Shown one piece after another: positions 4,666 through 13,160 of a stretch of DNA of 21,534 bases (the stretch's first letter is position 1; every line of letters begins with the position of its first letter). Source of the DNA: JBBRMW01 sp038239365. GTDB taxonomy: Bacteria; Chloroflexota; Anaerolineae; Aggregatilineales; UBA2796. A program made the translations under genes and the position numbers. Location of the stretch: the NCBI GenBank assembly GCA_038239365.1, contig JBBSEU010000068.1, positions 1-21,534 of the forward strand, in the 5' to 3' direction. The notes beneath the pieces are model-generated. The model made no database searches, had not been told where the DNA came from, and worked only from the letters and a program-made list of their open reading frames with translations.

Positions 4666-6273
4666 TCACGCTTCAAGCAGCCCATGACGCGCCATCCAGT
4701 ACAGCACCGCATCCAGGTTCAAATCCAAAACGCCTCGTATTTTTCCTCGATCCGCCAGCAAACTACCGTCATCATCTCGAATTGAGATTTTGCCGCTTTC
4801 TGCCCAGTTCAGCATAATTTCCAGCAGCGCCGCCCGATCTCGTGTTCCATCCAGATAAGGCAAAAGGCGCAGATGTAATGCGTTAGCGTCAATCTCAATG
4901 TGTTCATGTCGCAGGTTAGTCAGGCTTTTGCCGTGCTGCGCCTGATAACGCGCGATGGGACTGGCCGTTGGCCGTTCGCTGATCGTATCTTTCCAATGTG
5001 GCGCATAACTGTGCAGTTCAATGATTTGCGTGCTAAGCGTGAACGCATCGAACAACGAAATCGCCAATTGGTGAGCGTCATAAGCCGCGTTATCAGCCAT
5101 CGTTTCGGGCGTTGTGTACACTCGTTTGCGTGCTTCAATAATCAGATCATCGAAAGTGATACAGCGTGGCGCAATTTCGATCAGATAATGAAATGCGCTC
5201 TGTGTAACGGGATGATCAGTTGCGAAGATAATGCCATCACCACCGCGAAACTGAGCCACCAACCGGCCAGACTCAGTAGACGAATTATTTATCGGTTCGG
5301 CGCGGCAGCCAATGAACAACCCGCCGAAATGCTCAGCCTTAATCGTGCGATCCACCCGAACATCACGGCGGCACAAAAGGGTTTGCCGAAAGGTCTGGTT
5401 TCGCAAAAAATCGAGGTGTTGTTCCAGTTCGACAAGGCTGTGTACCGTCTGGCTCAAATACTCGATCACAGGCGGCGGAAAATCATCAAGTCGCATCAGC
5501 AAAAGTGCTGCTTCAGCCAGGTATTGCAGGTTGTGGCGTTCGGCCTGTTCGATGAACTGATGAAAATAGACCGGGCGATTGATTTCCCCCAGTTCATCAT
5601 GGAGCAGCAGTGCGTCCTCTTTTGTCGTAAGATAGCGGCGCTGTTTTTGCAGAAGGGTATGATAACCGCCTGTGAAAGCCGTGTACAGTTCGCTGTTTTC
5701 GGGCGGCGCGGCATCGGCCAAAAAGTTGAGAAAATCTTTAGCTTCGGCGATGCGCGTCAACGTATCGGCTTCGGTGCGTGTATGATAGAGCAGCATCTCA
5801 CGCACGGCGCTAACCATGTGCCAGCCCGGATAAGTGTTATAGCTGATGAAGCAGACGCCGCTGGCCGCCAAAAGCTGCTCACAGAGCGTCAAAACTTTCT
5901 CGCTGACGGCGGGTGGCACCCAGGAGTAAACGCCATGCGCGATGATGTAATCGAACTGCCCAAAGTTGGAATCCACATTAAGGATATCCATCGCTTTGAA
6001 GGTGATGTTTTGCAGATGGAGCGTATCGGCCATTTGCTGCGCGCTTTCGATCTGCCGAGTCGAAAGATCGACACCCACAAAATGGCTGTTCGGCAACCCA
6101 TACGCCATCGGGATCAAGTTACCGCCACTGGCACAACCCAACTCCAATACGCGGCACTGATCGGCAGGTATCGCTTCCACTCCAAACAGCGCAGCAATCA
6201 CAGCCAGGCGATCTGGATGCGTCTGGCTGAAACTCAGGTCAGGGTAAGGAACGGCGTCATAAATCGTCGGCAT
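4666..6273 (-). CDS. SAM-dependent methyltransferase with methyltransferase regulatory domain
   Basis: The N-terminal class I methyltransferase domain has motif I VLELGCASGGNLIPMA (residues ~42-57), VGVDLSTRQIE, and FDYIIAHGVYSWVP. A middle region of the MethyTransf_Reg type and a C-terminal winged-helix-like tail follow (~535 aa in all). The start MPTIYDAVPYPDLSF at 6273 matches how the family begins (Y-D..PYP); the open frame to 6315 would add 14 residues. The family is widespread as cytoplasmic methyltransferases whose substrate is usually not known. The gene is divergent from the secreted hydrolase at 6361 and ends 22 bp from the IS. Confidence 0.9.
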   Translation of the reverse strand: MPTIYDAVPYPDLSFSQTHPDRLAVIAALFGVEAIPADQCRVLELGCASGGNLIPMAYGLPNSHFVGVDLSTRQIESAQQMADTLHLQNITFKAMDILNVDSNFGQFDYIIAHGVYSWVPPAVSEKVLTLCEQLLAASGVCFISYNTYPGWHMVSAVREMLLYHTRTEADTLTRIAEAKDFLNFLADAAPPENSELYTAFTGGYHTLLQKQRRYLTTKEDALLLHDELGEINRPVYFHQFIEQAERHNLQYLAEAALLLMRLDDFPPPVIEYLSQTVHSLVELEQHLDFLRNQTFRQTLLCRRDVRVDRTIKAEHFGGLFIGCRAEPINNSSTESGRLVAQFRGGDGIIFATDHPVTQSAFHYLIEIAPRCITFDDLIIEARKRVYTTPETMADNAAYDAHQLAISLFDAFTLSTQIIELHSYAPHWKDTISERPTASPIARYQAQHGKSLTNLRHEHIEIDANALHLRLLPYLDGTRDRAALLEIMLNWAESGKISIRDDDGSLLADRGKIRGVLDLNLDAVLYWMARHGLLEA

Positions 6274-6360
6274 GTAGAATAATTGCCTTATGGTGATGAA
6301 CCGCAATTGAAACATATGCCTGGCTATTCAGCAAACATCTACGAAATTGAGTAAGGTGTA

Positions 6361-7761
6361 ATGAAAAACAATCCGCCTTTGCGTGTTTTGGTAGTATTGT
6401 TCGCGGCACTATCGCTGCTTATTGTGTTGTTTGGCGTCAATATGGCGCGTGCTGCCCAAACGACTCCGATAGCACCCACTTATGGCGCGGTGATCGGCGG
6501 CGCGACGCAGCTTCAACCGACGAATCCGCCAAGCCCCGTACCGCCGACAAATGCGCCGCCTGCCATACCGCCAACCGCCGTACCCGCTCAAAGCGTGCCG
6601 ACGAATGGCGTTGTGCCAAGTGCCGTGCCAACCATCGCCCCAACACCAACGGCACTGCCCACCTTGCGGCGCGATATGATGGGCATTCAGGTTCACCCGA
6701 ACGTGACCGAATTGCAGTTCCGCTATCTGATGGATGGCGCTCAGTTCATGGGTTTTCGCTGGATGAAGTTTCAGCTTTCGTGGAAGGAACTTGAGCCTGC
6801 GCCGGGGCAATACAGCTTGCTCGACAGTCAGATTGTGTTGTATATGCGGCTGGCACAGGGACGCGGTTTCCGTATGATGATGAGCGTTGCCAAAGCCCCC
6901 GATTGGGCACGTCCGCCCGCCGCGCGCGGTCAAAACGATGGCCCCCCTGCTCAACCAAAACAGTTGGCAGACTTCATCACGGCCATGATCGGGCGCTACA
7001 ATTTGCAGCCAACCGACGCCATCGAAATCTGGAATGAGCCTAACACCGCGCACGACTGGTCAGGCGTACCGATGAACGCGGCCACCTACTTGAAGTATTT
7101 CGATGCAGCCTATAAAGCGGTTCGTGCCCGTTCGCAAGTCCCGATCATTACGGCGGGGTTATCGCCGACGGCGGACGGCGCGGGTTCAGTGGATGATCGG
7201 CGCTGGCTGCAAGAACTATACGCGGGCGGCCTGCTTCGTAATTACCCGGATGTGCAAATTGGCATTCATCCGTATGGCTGGTCAAATGCGCCGGATGCGC
7301 GCTGCTGTGCGAACCCCAGCGGCGGTTGGGATAATAACCCGACGTTCTTTTTCCTCGATACCGTTGATGCTTATCGTTCGATCATGGTCAAGAACGGCCA
7401 CGCGAACGGCAAATTATGGGCAACTGAGTTCGGCTGGCCGACATTTGACGGCTTGAAAGCGAAAGATCACGTGAACGGCCCGCCTGCTAAAGCGCCCTCG
7501 GATCCAAGCCTGGGCTGGATGAATCGCCTGACTGAGACGCAGCAATCGGCATATACCGTTCGCGCCTTTCAGATCGCGCAAAATGGGGATTATGCGGCGT
7601 TTATGGGGCCGATGGTACTCTGGAACTTGAATTTCGCGTTCCTGCCGGACTTCGTCAACGATACGAAGGACAGCCGCCCCGAAGCGGGCTTTTCGGCACT
7701 CAACAGCGACGGCTTTCCGCGAATGCTATATAACGTGATGCAGGCTGCCCCGAAGCAGTAA
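6361..7761 (+). CDS. Secreted or membrane-anchored clan GH-A glycoside-hydrolase-like protein
   Basis: An N-terminal membrane segment or signal peptide (residues ~8-32) and a Pro/Thr-rich linker (~38-102) precede a TIM-barrel domain. AIEIWNEPNTAHDW supplies the acid/base Glu (E226 after Asn225) and LWATEFGWPTFDG the nucleophile Glu (E356), the spacing expected of clan GH-A. Other marks are RWMKFQLSWKELEP, VQIGIHPYGW and VLWNLNF. The product acts outside the cell, probably tethered. A specific family or substrate cannot be named from sequence alone; GH5- or GH39-like is likely. AAGG precedes ATG 6361, and a terminator follows the stop. Confidence 0.85.
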   Translation: MKNNPPLRVLVVLFAALSLLIVLFGVNMARAAQTTPIAPTYGAVIGGATQLQPTNPPSPVPPTNAPPAIPPTAVPAQSVPTNGVVPSAVPTIAPTPTALPTLRRDMMGIQVHPNVTELQFRYLMDGAQFMGFRWMKFQLSWKELEPAPGQYSLLDSQIVLYMRLAQGRGFRMMMSVAKAPDWARPPAARGQNDGPPAQPKQLADFITAMIGRYNLQPTDAIEIWNEPNTAHDWSGVPMNAATYLKYFDAAYKAVRARSQVPIITAGLSPTADGAGSVDDRRWLQELYAGGLLRNYPDVQIGIHPYGWSNAPDARCCANPSGGWDNNPTFFFLDTVDAYRSIMVKNGHANGKLWATEFGWPTFDGLKAKDHVNGPPAKAPSDPSLGWMNRLTETQQSAYTVRAFQIAQNGDYAAFMGPMVLWNLNFAFLPDFVNDTKDSRPEAGFSALNSDGFPRMLYNVMQAAPKQ

Positions 7762-7781
7762 CATCATATCAATGTAAATTT

Positions 7782-7814
7782 TGACCCGGCGTCGTTGCAC
7801 CGGGTCATGTTTTT
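7782..7814 (+). terminator. Intrinsic terminator after the GH-like gene
   Basis: TGACCCGG (7782-7789) pairs with CCGGGTCA (7800-7807) over a 10-base loop and is followed by TGTTTTT. It sits between two convergent genes and may also serve the minus strand, though its T-run there is weaker. Confidence 0.8.
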
Positions 7815-7819
7815 AAGTG

Positions 7820-8800
7820 CTATTTTGCGGCAGTGGCCGCTGGAGTCGGCACAGGTGGTGCGCCTTCGGTAGGTGCTGCCGGAATACCCTTTGGTTGCGG
7901 CCAGGGCGTATCCATTTTCTTGGTTTGCAGGAAGTTCCAGACGGCGGTGATGTCATTATCGGTCATCTGGGCAAACGCCCGCCAGGGCATCTGTACCGGA
8001 AGTTTGGCACCCCAGGGACGAACACCAGTGCGGAGTGTGACGAAGAAGTTCTCTTTGGTGTAACCTTCAGCGGTCAGGACACTGCCCAGAATTGGCGACG
8101 CATAAATTGGCTCTTGATCCGAACCCAGATTGAGTGTACCACCTGACAGGTCGCGGCCTTTAAGAACGGCATTTTGTTGATCGTGAGGACTGTGGCAATC
8201 GCCGCAAGTCGAGATGTTTTCAACAATGTAGCGGCCATAATCAGCGGTATCGGCAGCTTTCATGTCCGAGACGGAAACGGCAGGCAGCGCACGAAAGGCA
8301 ATGGCGGCAATCGCGCCCGGTTTGGCCGCGGGCACATCATTCTTGACTGGCGTCAGCGAACGCAGGTAAGCACCAACCGAAGCCACATCCGAATCGCTCA
8401 TCCCGTGATAACTTATGTAAGGCATGATGGGTGCCAGGACGCGCTTCGATTTCGGATCAAGGCCTTCGTGGAACACTTTCAGAAAGTCTTCGGTTTTCCA
8501 ATCTTGCAACGTGGTCAGGTTTGCCGCATAAAACGTACCCACCGGTCCCAGGTTGAACTCGGTGCCACCCGACAGCGGAACCCCTTTTTCGGATGCCATC
8601 TTGAAGTTACCATGACAATCCACGCAGGCCGCGATGGTGACAAGATATTTACCCCGTGCCACATCGCCATCAGCACTGCTTTGGTTAGCAGGGCTGGCGT
8701 ATACGATGCCTGGTTTGTTCCCGACAAAGCTGAGGAACAGCACACAGGCCGCTAAACCAATAACAACGTTGAAGAACAGGAAACGATATTTTGGCAGCAT
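7820..8800 (-). CDS. Diheme cytochrome c, membrane-anchored or exported
   Basis: Two haem-binding motifs are seen: CVDCH (residues 59-63) and CGDCH (199-203), each in a cytochrome c domain with a likely Met ligand (PIMPYISYHGMSD; VQMPWRAFAQMTD). A hydrophobic N-terminal segment (residues ~6-28) directs export. The C-terminus is a Pro/Ala tail. ATG 8800 is chosen because AAAGGA lies six bases upstream; an upstream start at 8830 has no such site. It is an electron carrier on the outer face of the membrane. No oxidase or dehydrogenase gene is adjacent, so its partner is not visible. Confidence 0.92.
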   Translation of the reverse strand: MLPKYRFLFFNVVIGLAACVLFLSFVGNKPGIVYASPANQSSADGDVARGKYLVTIAACVDCHGNFKMASEKGVPLSGGTEFNLGPVGTFYAANLTTLQDWKTEDFLKVFHEGLDPKSKRVLAPIMPYISYHGMSDSDVASVGAYLRSLTPVKNDVPAAKPGAIAAIAFRALPAVSVSDMKAADTADYGRYIVENISTCGDCHSPHDQQNAVLKGRDLSGGTLNLGSDQEPIYASPILGSVLTAEGYTKENFFVTLRTGVRPWGAKLPVQMPWRAFAQMTDNDITAVWNFLQTKKMDTPWPQPKGIPAAPTEGAPPVPTPAATAAK

Positions 8801-8837
8801 AAACGATCCTTTCAGTTGATTGGAACGCACAACTACC

Positions 8838-8865
8838 AGTATAAGCGAGTCATGTTAAGAGACAA
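8838..8865 (-). promoter_or_regulatory. Promoter of the cytochrome c gene
   Basis: On the minus strand TTGTCT (8865-8860), a 16-nt spacer and TATACT (8843-8838) precede the cytochrome start by about 38 nt. Confidence 0.6.
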
Positions 8866-8880
8866 GTCGTATGTGCTTTG

Positions 8881-10686
8881 TTATATTGCTATTCGTTCCA
8901 GAAGATATTTCAAGGTCTGGCAGTAATGGTTATAGGCTGCTCGGTTGCGTTCCTGCTCTGTTCGATCCCCTTGACTGAGCGCGAAATGACAGACCCCGAC
9001 TCGGAAGGCGCTATAGGCCAGTTTGTAGAATAACAACACATCTGGCGGGATCGGTTCATCACCTGCTTCTGTATATTGGTTGTTGAGCATTGCATCGGCT
9101 TTTTGATCCGTCTCCATGTCCCACTCGATCAATAATCCGGCAATATCCCACGCGATAGACTGCCGCCCGATTATTGTGTGATTCTGATCATGTCCGATGC
9201 CATCAACTTTCACGATCTGCCCACTGGCGCGGCGTATCCATTCGTGCGGAGACAGATGACCATCACCGTAAGCGCGTAATGGTTTGCTCAACTTTGCCGC
9301 CTGTCCGAGTAACCGTGTTTTTTCAGCCATCGCTTCACCGAGGGCTTCCCAGGTGTTCCAGTACAGCATCTCCTCAAGGCGCGCAACCGCCTGCTCATGT
9401 TCTTCAATGGAAAGCGGTAGATTAGCCACACGCAGAATGTAGCGCCCGACGAGCATGAATTCGCGTAGTTGGATCACGAGTACATCGCGCGGCTGGAGCA
9501 TAGGCGTACCTTCAACCCAGCGCGTTGCCACAAAACCGTGCGCCGTGCCCAGCAAATCCGGTCCCAGTCCATTGGCTTCACGTTGGCTCGCACGCTTTGC
9601 AATAGCTTCGGCGGTGCTTTCCAAACTTTCCGATCCGCTGCCCAGACCGCCAAATTTCCACAAAATTTTCAGGCCGGATTGCGTTGTACAGCGATACTTT
9701 ATGCGTTCAAAGTTAGGGTTAACAGCAGGCCATTGCGTCTGATCAGTAAAGACGTGCTGACGCCATAGACCGCCGCTCAGGTCTTCGATCTGAACCACCT
9801 TTTCACCGACACAGGCCAGCGTCATGACTGCGTCAGACAGCAGTTCGGGCAAAGATTTTCCACCTGCGAAGATCGGATCATCCGTTTTCGTCACATAACG
9901 CGGCGTGGTTGCCCACCATCGGCGCACATCATCGGACGCCGCCTGACCTGGTTCGTTGCCATGCCCTGGCAAGAAACTGATCGACTCGCGTACAATTCCG
10001 GCACGAACAAAGGCTTCGGCAGTGGTCGCCATTGACGATCCTGAAATACCGGGGCCTTCATCCACCACCACGCCTAACGAACTGGCCGTGTCCTCAATGG
10101 TTGGTAGCTGTACCTGACGTTCGTGGGGATGTCCGGTGGGGCGCACCGAAAAACTCTGCACCTGCCAACCCCCTGCCTGCAATACACTGCTGACCACTGC
10201 ACCAAGTGTTGTGCCAATGCTGCGAATCCCAACCACAACCGCCTTTTGTGCCTCGGTGTGATCGCCTAGCCAATGCAGCGCGGCCATCGCGTATTGCTCC
10301 GGGTACAGCGTGTAGAAACTGAAACCTTCGGGCAGTTTCACCTTCACCGTTAAAGTCTCCGGGCAGGTGATCGCCTCAAGGGTAGCTGCCATCAAGTTCA
10401 GTGCTTGTGAGACTGTTCGTTTTGGTGCGGGCATACTCGCGTCTCGCCACAGCCCATAAAACGCCTCTGCCGCGTAAGCCGTCGCCGAATGCAGTTGAGC
10501 GGCGGTGTCTGCTATGTCGCTTGAAGAATCAAACGCCGCCTGTTCCAATTGCCCCGATGAAATGAGCAATGTTCGCACACCTTCGAGCGTAGGTGTCGCC
10601 GCGCGTTGAACTGCCAGCCGCGTCTGGAACTGACCGAGCAATACTGATAACTTCGCACTGAATTGAGGATCGCCATAAACAATCAT
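8881..10686 (-). CDS. Phosphoribosyltransferase-like and phosphotransferase/kinase-like fusion protein, 601 aa
   Basis: Residues ~148-240 look like a type I PRTase fold: AVVVGIRSIGTTLGAVV (149-165) and VVVDEGPGISGSSMA (206-220), the latter in the place of the PRPP loop. The C-terminal half resembles aminoglycoside-phosphotransferase/kinase folds: ILWKFGGLGSG (K344, Gly loop), RAYGDGHLSPHEW (D475 as catalytic base) and IVKVDGIGHD (D495 as metal ligand), then WDIAGLLIEWD. The start ATG overlaps the SDR stop as ATGA, so the two are coupled. Substrates are unknown. A role in nucleotide or cofactor salvage is speculation. Confidence 0.72.
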   Translation of the reverse strand: MIVYGDPQFSAKLSVLLGQFQTRLAVQRAATPTLEGVRTLLISSGQLEQAAFDSSSDIADTAAQLHSATAYAAEAFYGLWRDASMPAPKRTVSQALNLMAATLEAITCPETLTVKVKLPEGFSFYTLYPEQYAMAALHWLGDHTEAQKAVVVGIRSIGTTLGAVVSSVLQAGGWQVQSFSVRPTGHPHERQVQLPTIEDTASSLGVVVDEGPGISGSSMATTAEAFVRAGIVRESISFLPGHGNEPGQAASDDVRRWWATTPRYVTKTDDPIFAGGKSLPELLSDAVMTLACVGEKVVQIEDLSGGLWRQHVFTDQTQWPAVNPNFERIKYRCTTQSGLKILWKFGGLGSGSESLESTAEAIAKRASQREANGLGPDLLGTAHGFVATRWVEGTPMLQPRDVLVIQLREFMLVGRYILRVANLPLSIEEHEQAVARLEEMLYWNTWEALGEAMAEKTRLLGQAAKLSKPLRAYGDGHLSPHEWIRRASGQIVKVDGIGHDQNHTIIGRQSIAWDIAGLLIEWDMETDQKADAMLNNQYTEAGDEPIPPDVLLFYKLAYSAFRVGVCHFALSQGDRTEQERNRAAYNHYCQTLKYLLERIAI

Positions 10687-11423
10687 AGAATGTGTTCCCC
10701 GCCGTCTACTGTAATGACGCTCCCGGTCAGATAGTCCTCGCTGGCAAGGTAGACCACTGCACGTGCCACATCTTCCGCTGAACCCGGATGCTCAATCGGC
10801 GTGCGTTTGGCAAGCCGCGCCCACTGCTCATCGCTATAATCGGATGGTTGCAAAACCATGCCGGGCACAATCGCATTCACGCGAATGTTGGGAGCAAGTG
10901 CCCGCGCTGAAACCTGCGTGAGCATCAATAATCCGGCCTTTGAAACGCTGTGATGCGGGTATGCGGGCGATGCCTTGAGTCCACTGTTATCCGAAATGTT
11001 GATGATCACGCCGCCTTTTCCACTTTCGTCCATCAGCGCCGCGGCGTGCTGTGTACACAAAAATGGCCCGGTCAGATTAATATCGAGTGTGCGCTGCCAG
11101 TCCTCGTAACTCAATGTCCGTAAATCGGCACGCTGGAAAGTCGATGCGCTGTTCACCAGAATATCCAGCCGCCCAAAGTGCGCGCGCAGTGCCTCAAACA
11201 ACGCCGCGATCTCATTCCGATCCGCCTGATTCGCCTGCACGCTGATCGCATCCACACCCAGCGCGCGCACTTCTTCGAGCGTTTTTTCGGCATGTTCGGC
11301 AGAGCCGTTATAGTGGATCACCTGATGAACGCCGTGTTTCGCCAGTTCAAGTGCAATCGCCTTGCCGACTCGATGTGCCGATCCAGTCACCAGCGCCACT
11401 TTGCCGCGCAAATCAACCTGCAT
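10683..11423 (-). CDS. Short-chain dehydrogenase/reductase (pteridine-reductase-like), catalytic Tyr replaced by His
   Basis: A Rossmann fold with GSAHRVGKAIA (NAD(P) loop, residues 15-25), NSAS (91-94), DINLTGPF and a C-terminal YLTGSVITVDGGEHIL identify a classical SDR of 246 aa; GSAhRVG and LNI-type features resemble FolM/PTR1-like members. ATG 11423 is chosen for AGAGGA six bases upstream. The YxxxK motif reads HSVSK: H158 replaces the Tyr, K162 is kept. The stop overlaps the PRTase-kinase start by four bases. Activity may be altered, or this may be a point error in the sequence. Confidence 0.88.
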   Translation of the reverse strand: MQVDLRGKVALVTGSAHRVGKAIALELAKHGVHQVIHYNGSAEHAEKTLEEVRALGVDAISVQANQADRNEIAALFEALRAHFGRLDILVNSASTFQRADLRTLSYEDWQRTLDINLTGPFLCTQHAAALMDESGKGGVIINISDNSGLKASPAYPHHSVSKAGLLMLTQVSARALAPNIRVNAIVPGMVLQPSDYSDEQWARLAKRTPIEHPGSAEDVARAVVYLASEDYLTGSVITVDGGEHIL

Positions 11424-11446
11424 AATCTGTCCTCTCAACTTTGTTT

Positions 11447-11454
11447 GTTATAAT
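11447..11454. promoter_or_regulatory. Shared -10 region of divergent promoters
   Basis: On the plus strand TGTTATAAT (extended -10, hexamer 11449-11454) points to the methyltransferase gene. On the minus strand the same bases give TATAAC, with TTGTAT 16 nt upstream, pointing to the SDR gene 25-30 bp away. No good plus-strand -35 box is seen. Confidence 0.5.
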
Positions 11455-11513
11455 GCCGCTTGCAAGCAATACAATTGTAGTGCTGATTAAGGGTTTTGTA
11501 GACGGAGATCGCT

Positions 11514-12287
11514 TTGGCCGACTTTTACGATACGATTGCGCGCTATTACGACGCCGAAAACGAAGATGTAGTCGATGATCTGGCTCTTTTCAGTGCCGTA
11601 GCCGAGGACACCGACGGTCTGATCCTGGACGTTGGCTGCGGGATAGGGCGCGTCATGTTTCATCTGGCGACGGAAGGCCGGACGATTCACGGGTTGGATC
11701 GCTCAGCGGAGATGTTGGCGCGCGCTCGTCGCAAACAGGCACAGCGCCCCGATCTGCGCGAACGCTGCACGCTGCTTCAGGCCGATATTCTGATCGATGC
11801 GTTGCCCGGCGCGAAGTATGGCCTGATCATTATTACCTATAACACATTCATGCAGATGTACGGTGACGGTCAGCAGCGATCTCTTTTGAAAAAATTAGCC
11901 GCTGTCCTTGACGAAGGCGGAACCATCGTGATCGATATTCCGAACGCGGGCGAAGCCTATGCCGCGCAGGATGATAGTTCCGTGACGCTTGAGCGCACCT
12001 TCACCGAACCGGAGTCGGGTAATCTGGTCATGCAGCAGTCGGTCAGCCGCATCGAGCGCACCGAGCAGTTGCAGTACATCTCGTGGATTTATGACGAGAT
12101 CGACTCAAGCGGTCTGGTACATCGCACGGTTGCGCCCATGATTTTGCGTTACACCTTCCCGGCGGAAATGGATTTGCTGCTGGAGTCGGTGGGTTTACGA
12201 CGTGTAGATCGTTACGGAGATTATGACGGCAATCCGTTCGAGGGTGAATGTCCGCGCATGATCGTACTGGCGCAGAAAAGCCGTTGA
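11514..12287 (+). CDS. Class I SAM-dependent methyltransferase, 257 aa
   Basis: Motif I LILDVGCGIGRVMFHLA (residues 37-53), the acidic loop IHGLDRSAEMLARAR, LLQADI and LIIITYNTFMQM mark the methyltransferase fold. The gene starts with TTG 11514, with GGAG six bases upstream and the family-like N-terminus FYDTIARYYD. It resembles UbiE/Methyltransf_25 small-molecule enzymes; the substrate is not evident. It overlaps the next gene, a lipoprotein, and is divergent from the SDR operon. Confidence 0.88.
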   Translation: MADFYDTIARYYDAENEDVVDDLALFSAVAEDTDGLILDVGCGIGRVMFHLATEGRTIHGLDRSAEMLARARRKQAQRPDLRERCTLLQADILIDALPGAKYGLIIITYNTFMQMYGDGQQRSLLKKLAAVLDEGGTIVIDIPNAGEAYAAQDDSSVTLERTFTEPESGNLVMQQSVSRIERTEQLQYISWIYDEIDSSGLVHRTVAPMILRYTFPAEMDLLLESVGLRRVDRYGDYDGNPFEGECPRMIVLAQKSR

Positions 12288-13156
12288 GAAACTTCATCCT
12301 TTTTTTGTTGATGATCCTGATGGTCGCGTGCGATCCCGAACCCGCTACACCGACGCCTGTTCCAACGATCAAAGGCGCGATCCCGCCAAGCGCCACCGTC
12401 GCGGCGGCGCTACAGCAGGTCTCACCACCACCGGGCGGTAATGTCGATGCCCACGATTTCACGCCGGGTGCAGTGCCCACCGCCAACGGCAGCAGCGCGA
12501 CGATTACGCCGTCCCCCATTGCCACGCAAGCCTCAATCACAGTCTATGTGCCCACCACCGACCTGATCCTGTTTGGATCGTACTACCCAGCGGCAAAATC
12601 GCCAGCGCCTGCTTTACTGCTATTACACAGCATCAACGATACCAAAGCGCGTTGGGGCAAACTACCATCGCAGTTACAGGCGGCGGGTTTTGCGGTGCTG
12701 GCAATCGATCTGCGTGGTTCTGGCGATACGGGCGGCCTACCAGATTGGACAGTTGCCCCGCGTGATGTGGCCGCCGCGCTCTCGTTTTTGCGCGCTTCGC
12801 CGGGCATTGATCCGGCACGTGTCAGCCTGATCGGGGCAGGGATCGGCGCTAATCTGGCAATCAGCGTATGCGCCACTGAGTCGACCTGTAAGGGTGTTGT
12901 GGCGATCAGTCCGCGCGCCGTTGATCAAACCATTTCGGCGCGGGATGCGATCAAACCGTTGGGTAAACGTCCGCTGCTGATTTTGGTTGGCGCGGATGAT
13001 GATCCGAGCGCGCCCGACAGCACCCTTCTAGCCAACAGCGCAGCAGGCGATCATCGGGTGCAGCGTTACCCCGGCAAGCAAAACGGGATCGCGTTGCTGG
13101 ATGCTCACCCGGACGCGGCGGCGCTGATCGTAGAGTGGCTGGGCGGGCATAGCTAA
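12248..13156 (+). CDS. Lipoprotein with degenerate alpha/beta-hydrolase fold
   Basis: A signal peptide ending in the lipobox MVAC (Cys28 when counted from ATG 12248) is followed by a Thr/Pro linker and an alpha/beta-hydrolase domain: ALLLLHSIND, VLAIDLRGSGDTGG, LILVGADDDPSAPDS. The nucleophile elbow reads GAGIG (196-200) instead of GxSxG, and the usual catalytic His near the end is Asn (KQNGIALLDAH), so hydrolysis is unlikely. It overlaps the upstream methyltransferase. A TTG at 12284, forming a TTGA overlap, would give a compact 15-residue signal peptide and is an alternative start. Membrane-anchored binding or scaffold roles are possible. Confidence 0.8.
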   Translation: MSAHDRTGAEKPLRNFILFLLMILMVACDPEPATPTPVPTIKGAIPPSATVAAALQQVSPPPGGNVDAHDFTPGAVPTANGSSATITPSPIATQASITVYVPTTDLILFGSYYPAAKSPAPALLLLHSINDTKARWGKLPSQLQAAGFAVLAIDLRGSGDTGGLPDWTVAPRDVAAALSFLRASPGIDPARVSLIGAGIGANLAISVCATESTCKGVVAISPRAVDQTISARDAIKPLGKRPLLILVGADDDPSAPDSTLLANSAAGDHRVQRYPGKQNGIALLDAHPDAAALIVEWLGGHS

Positions 13157-13160
13157 ATCG

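Noticed and set aside
4900..6282. 460-codon open frame on the plus strand
   Set aside because: Complement of the methyltransferase gene; length is a by-product of codon use, the sequence is Cys/Arg/Ile-rich with no domains.
6409..7053. 214-codon minus-strand open frame
   Set aside because: Antisense to the linker and barrel of the GH-like protein.
8174..8755. 193-codon plus-strand open frame
   Set aside because: Antisense to the cytochrome c gene, whose haem motifs are decisive.
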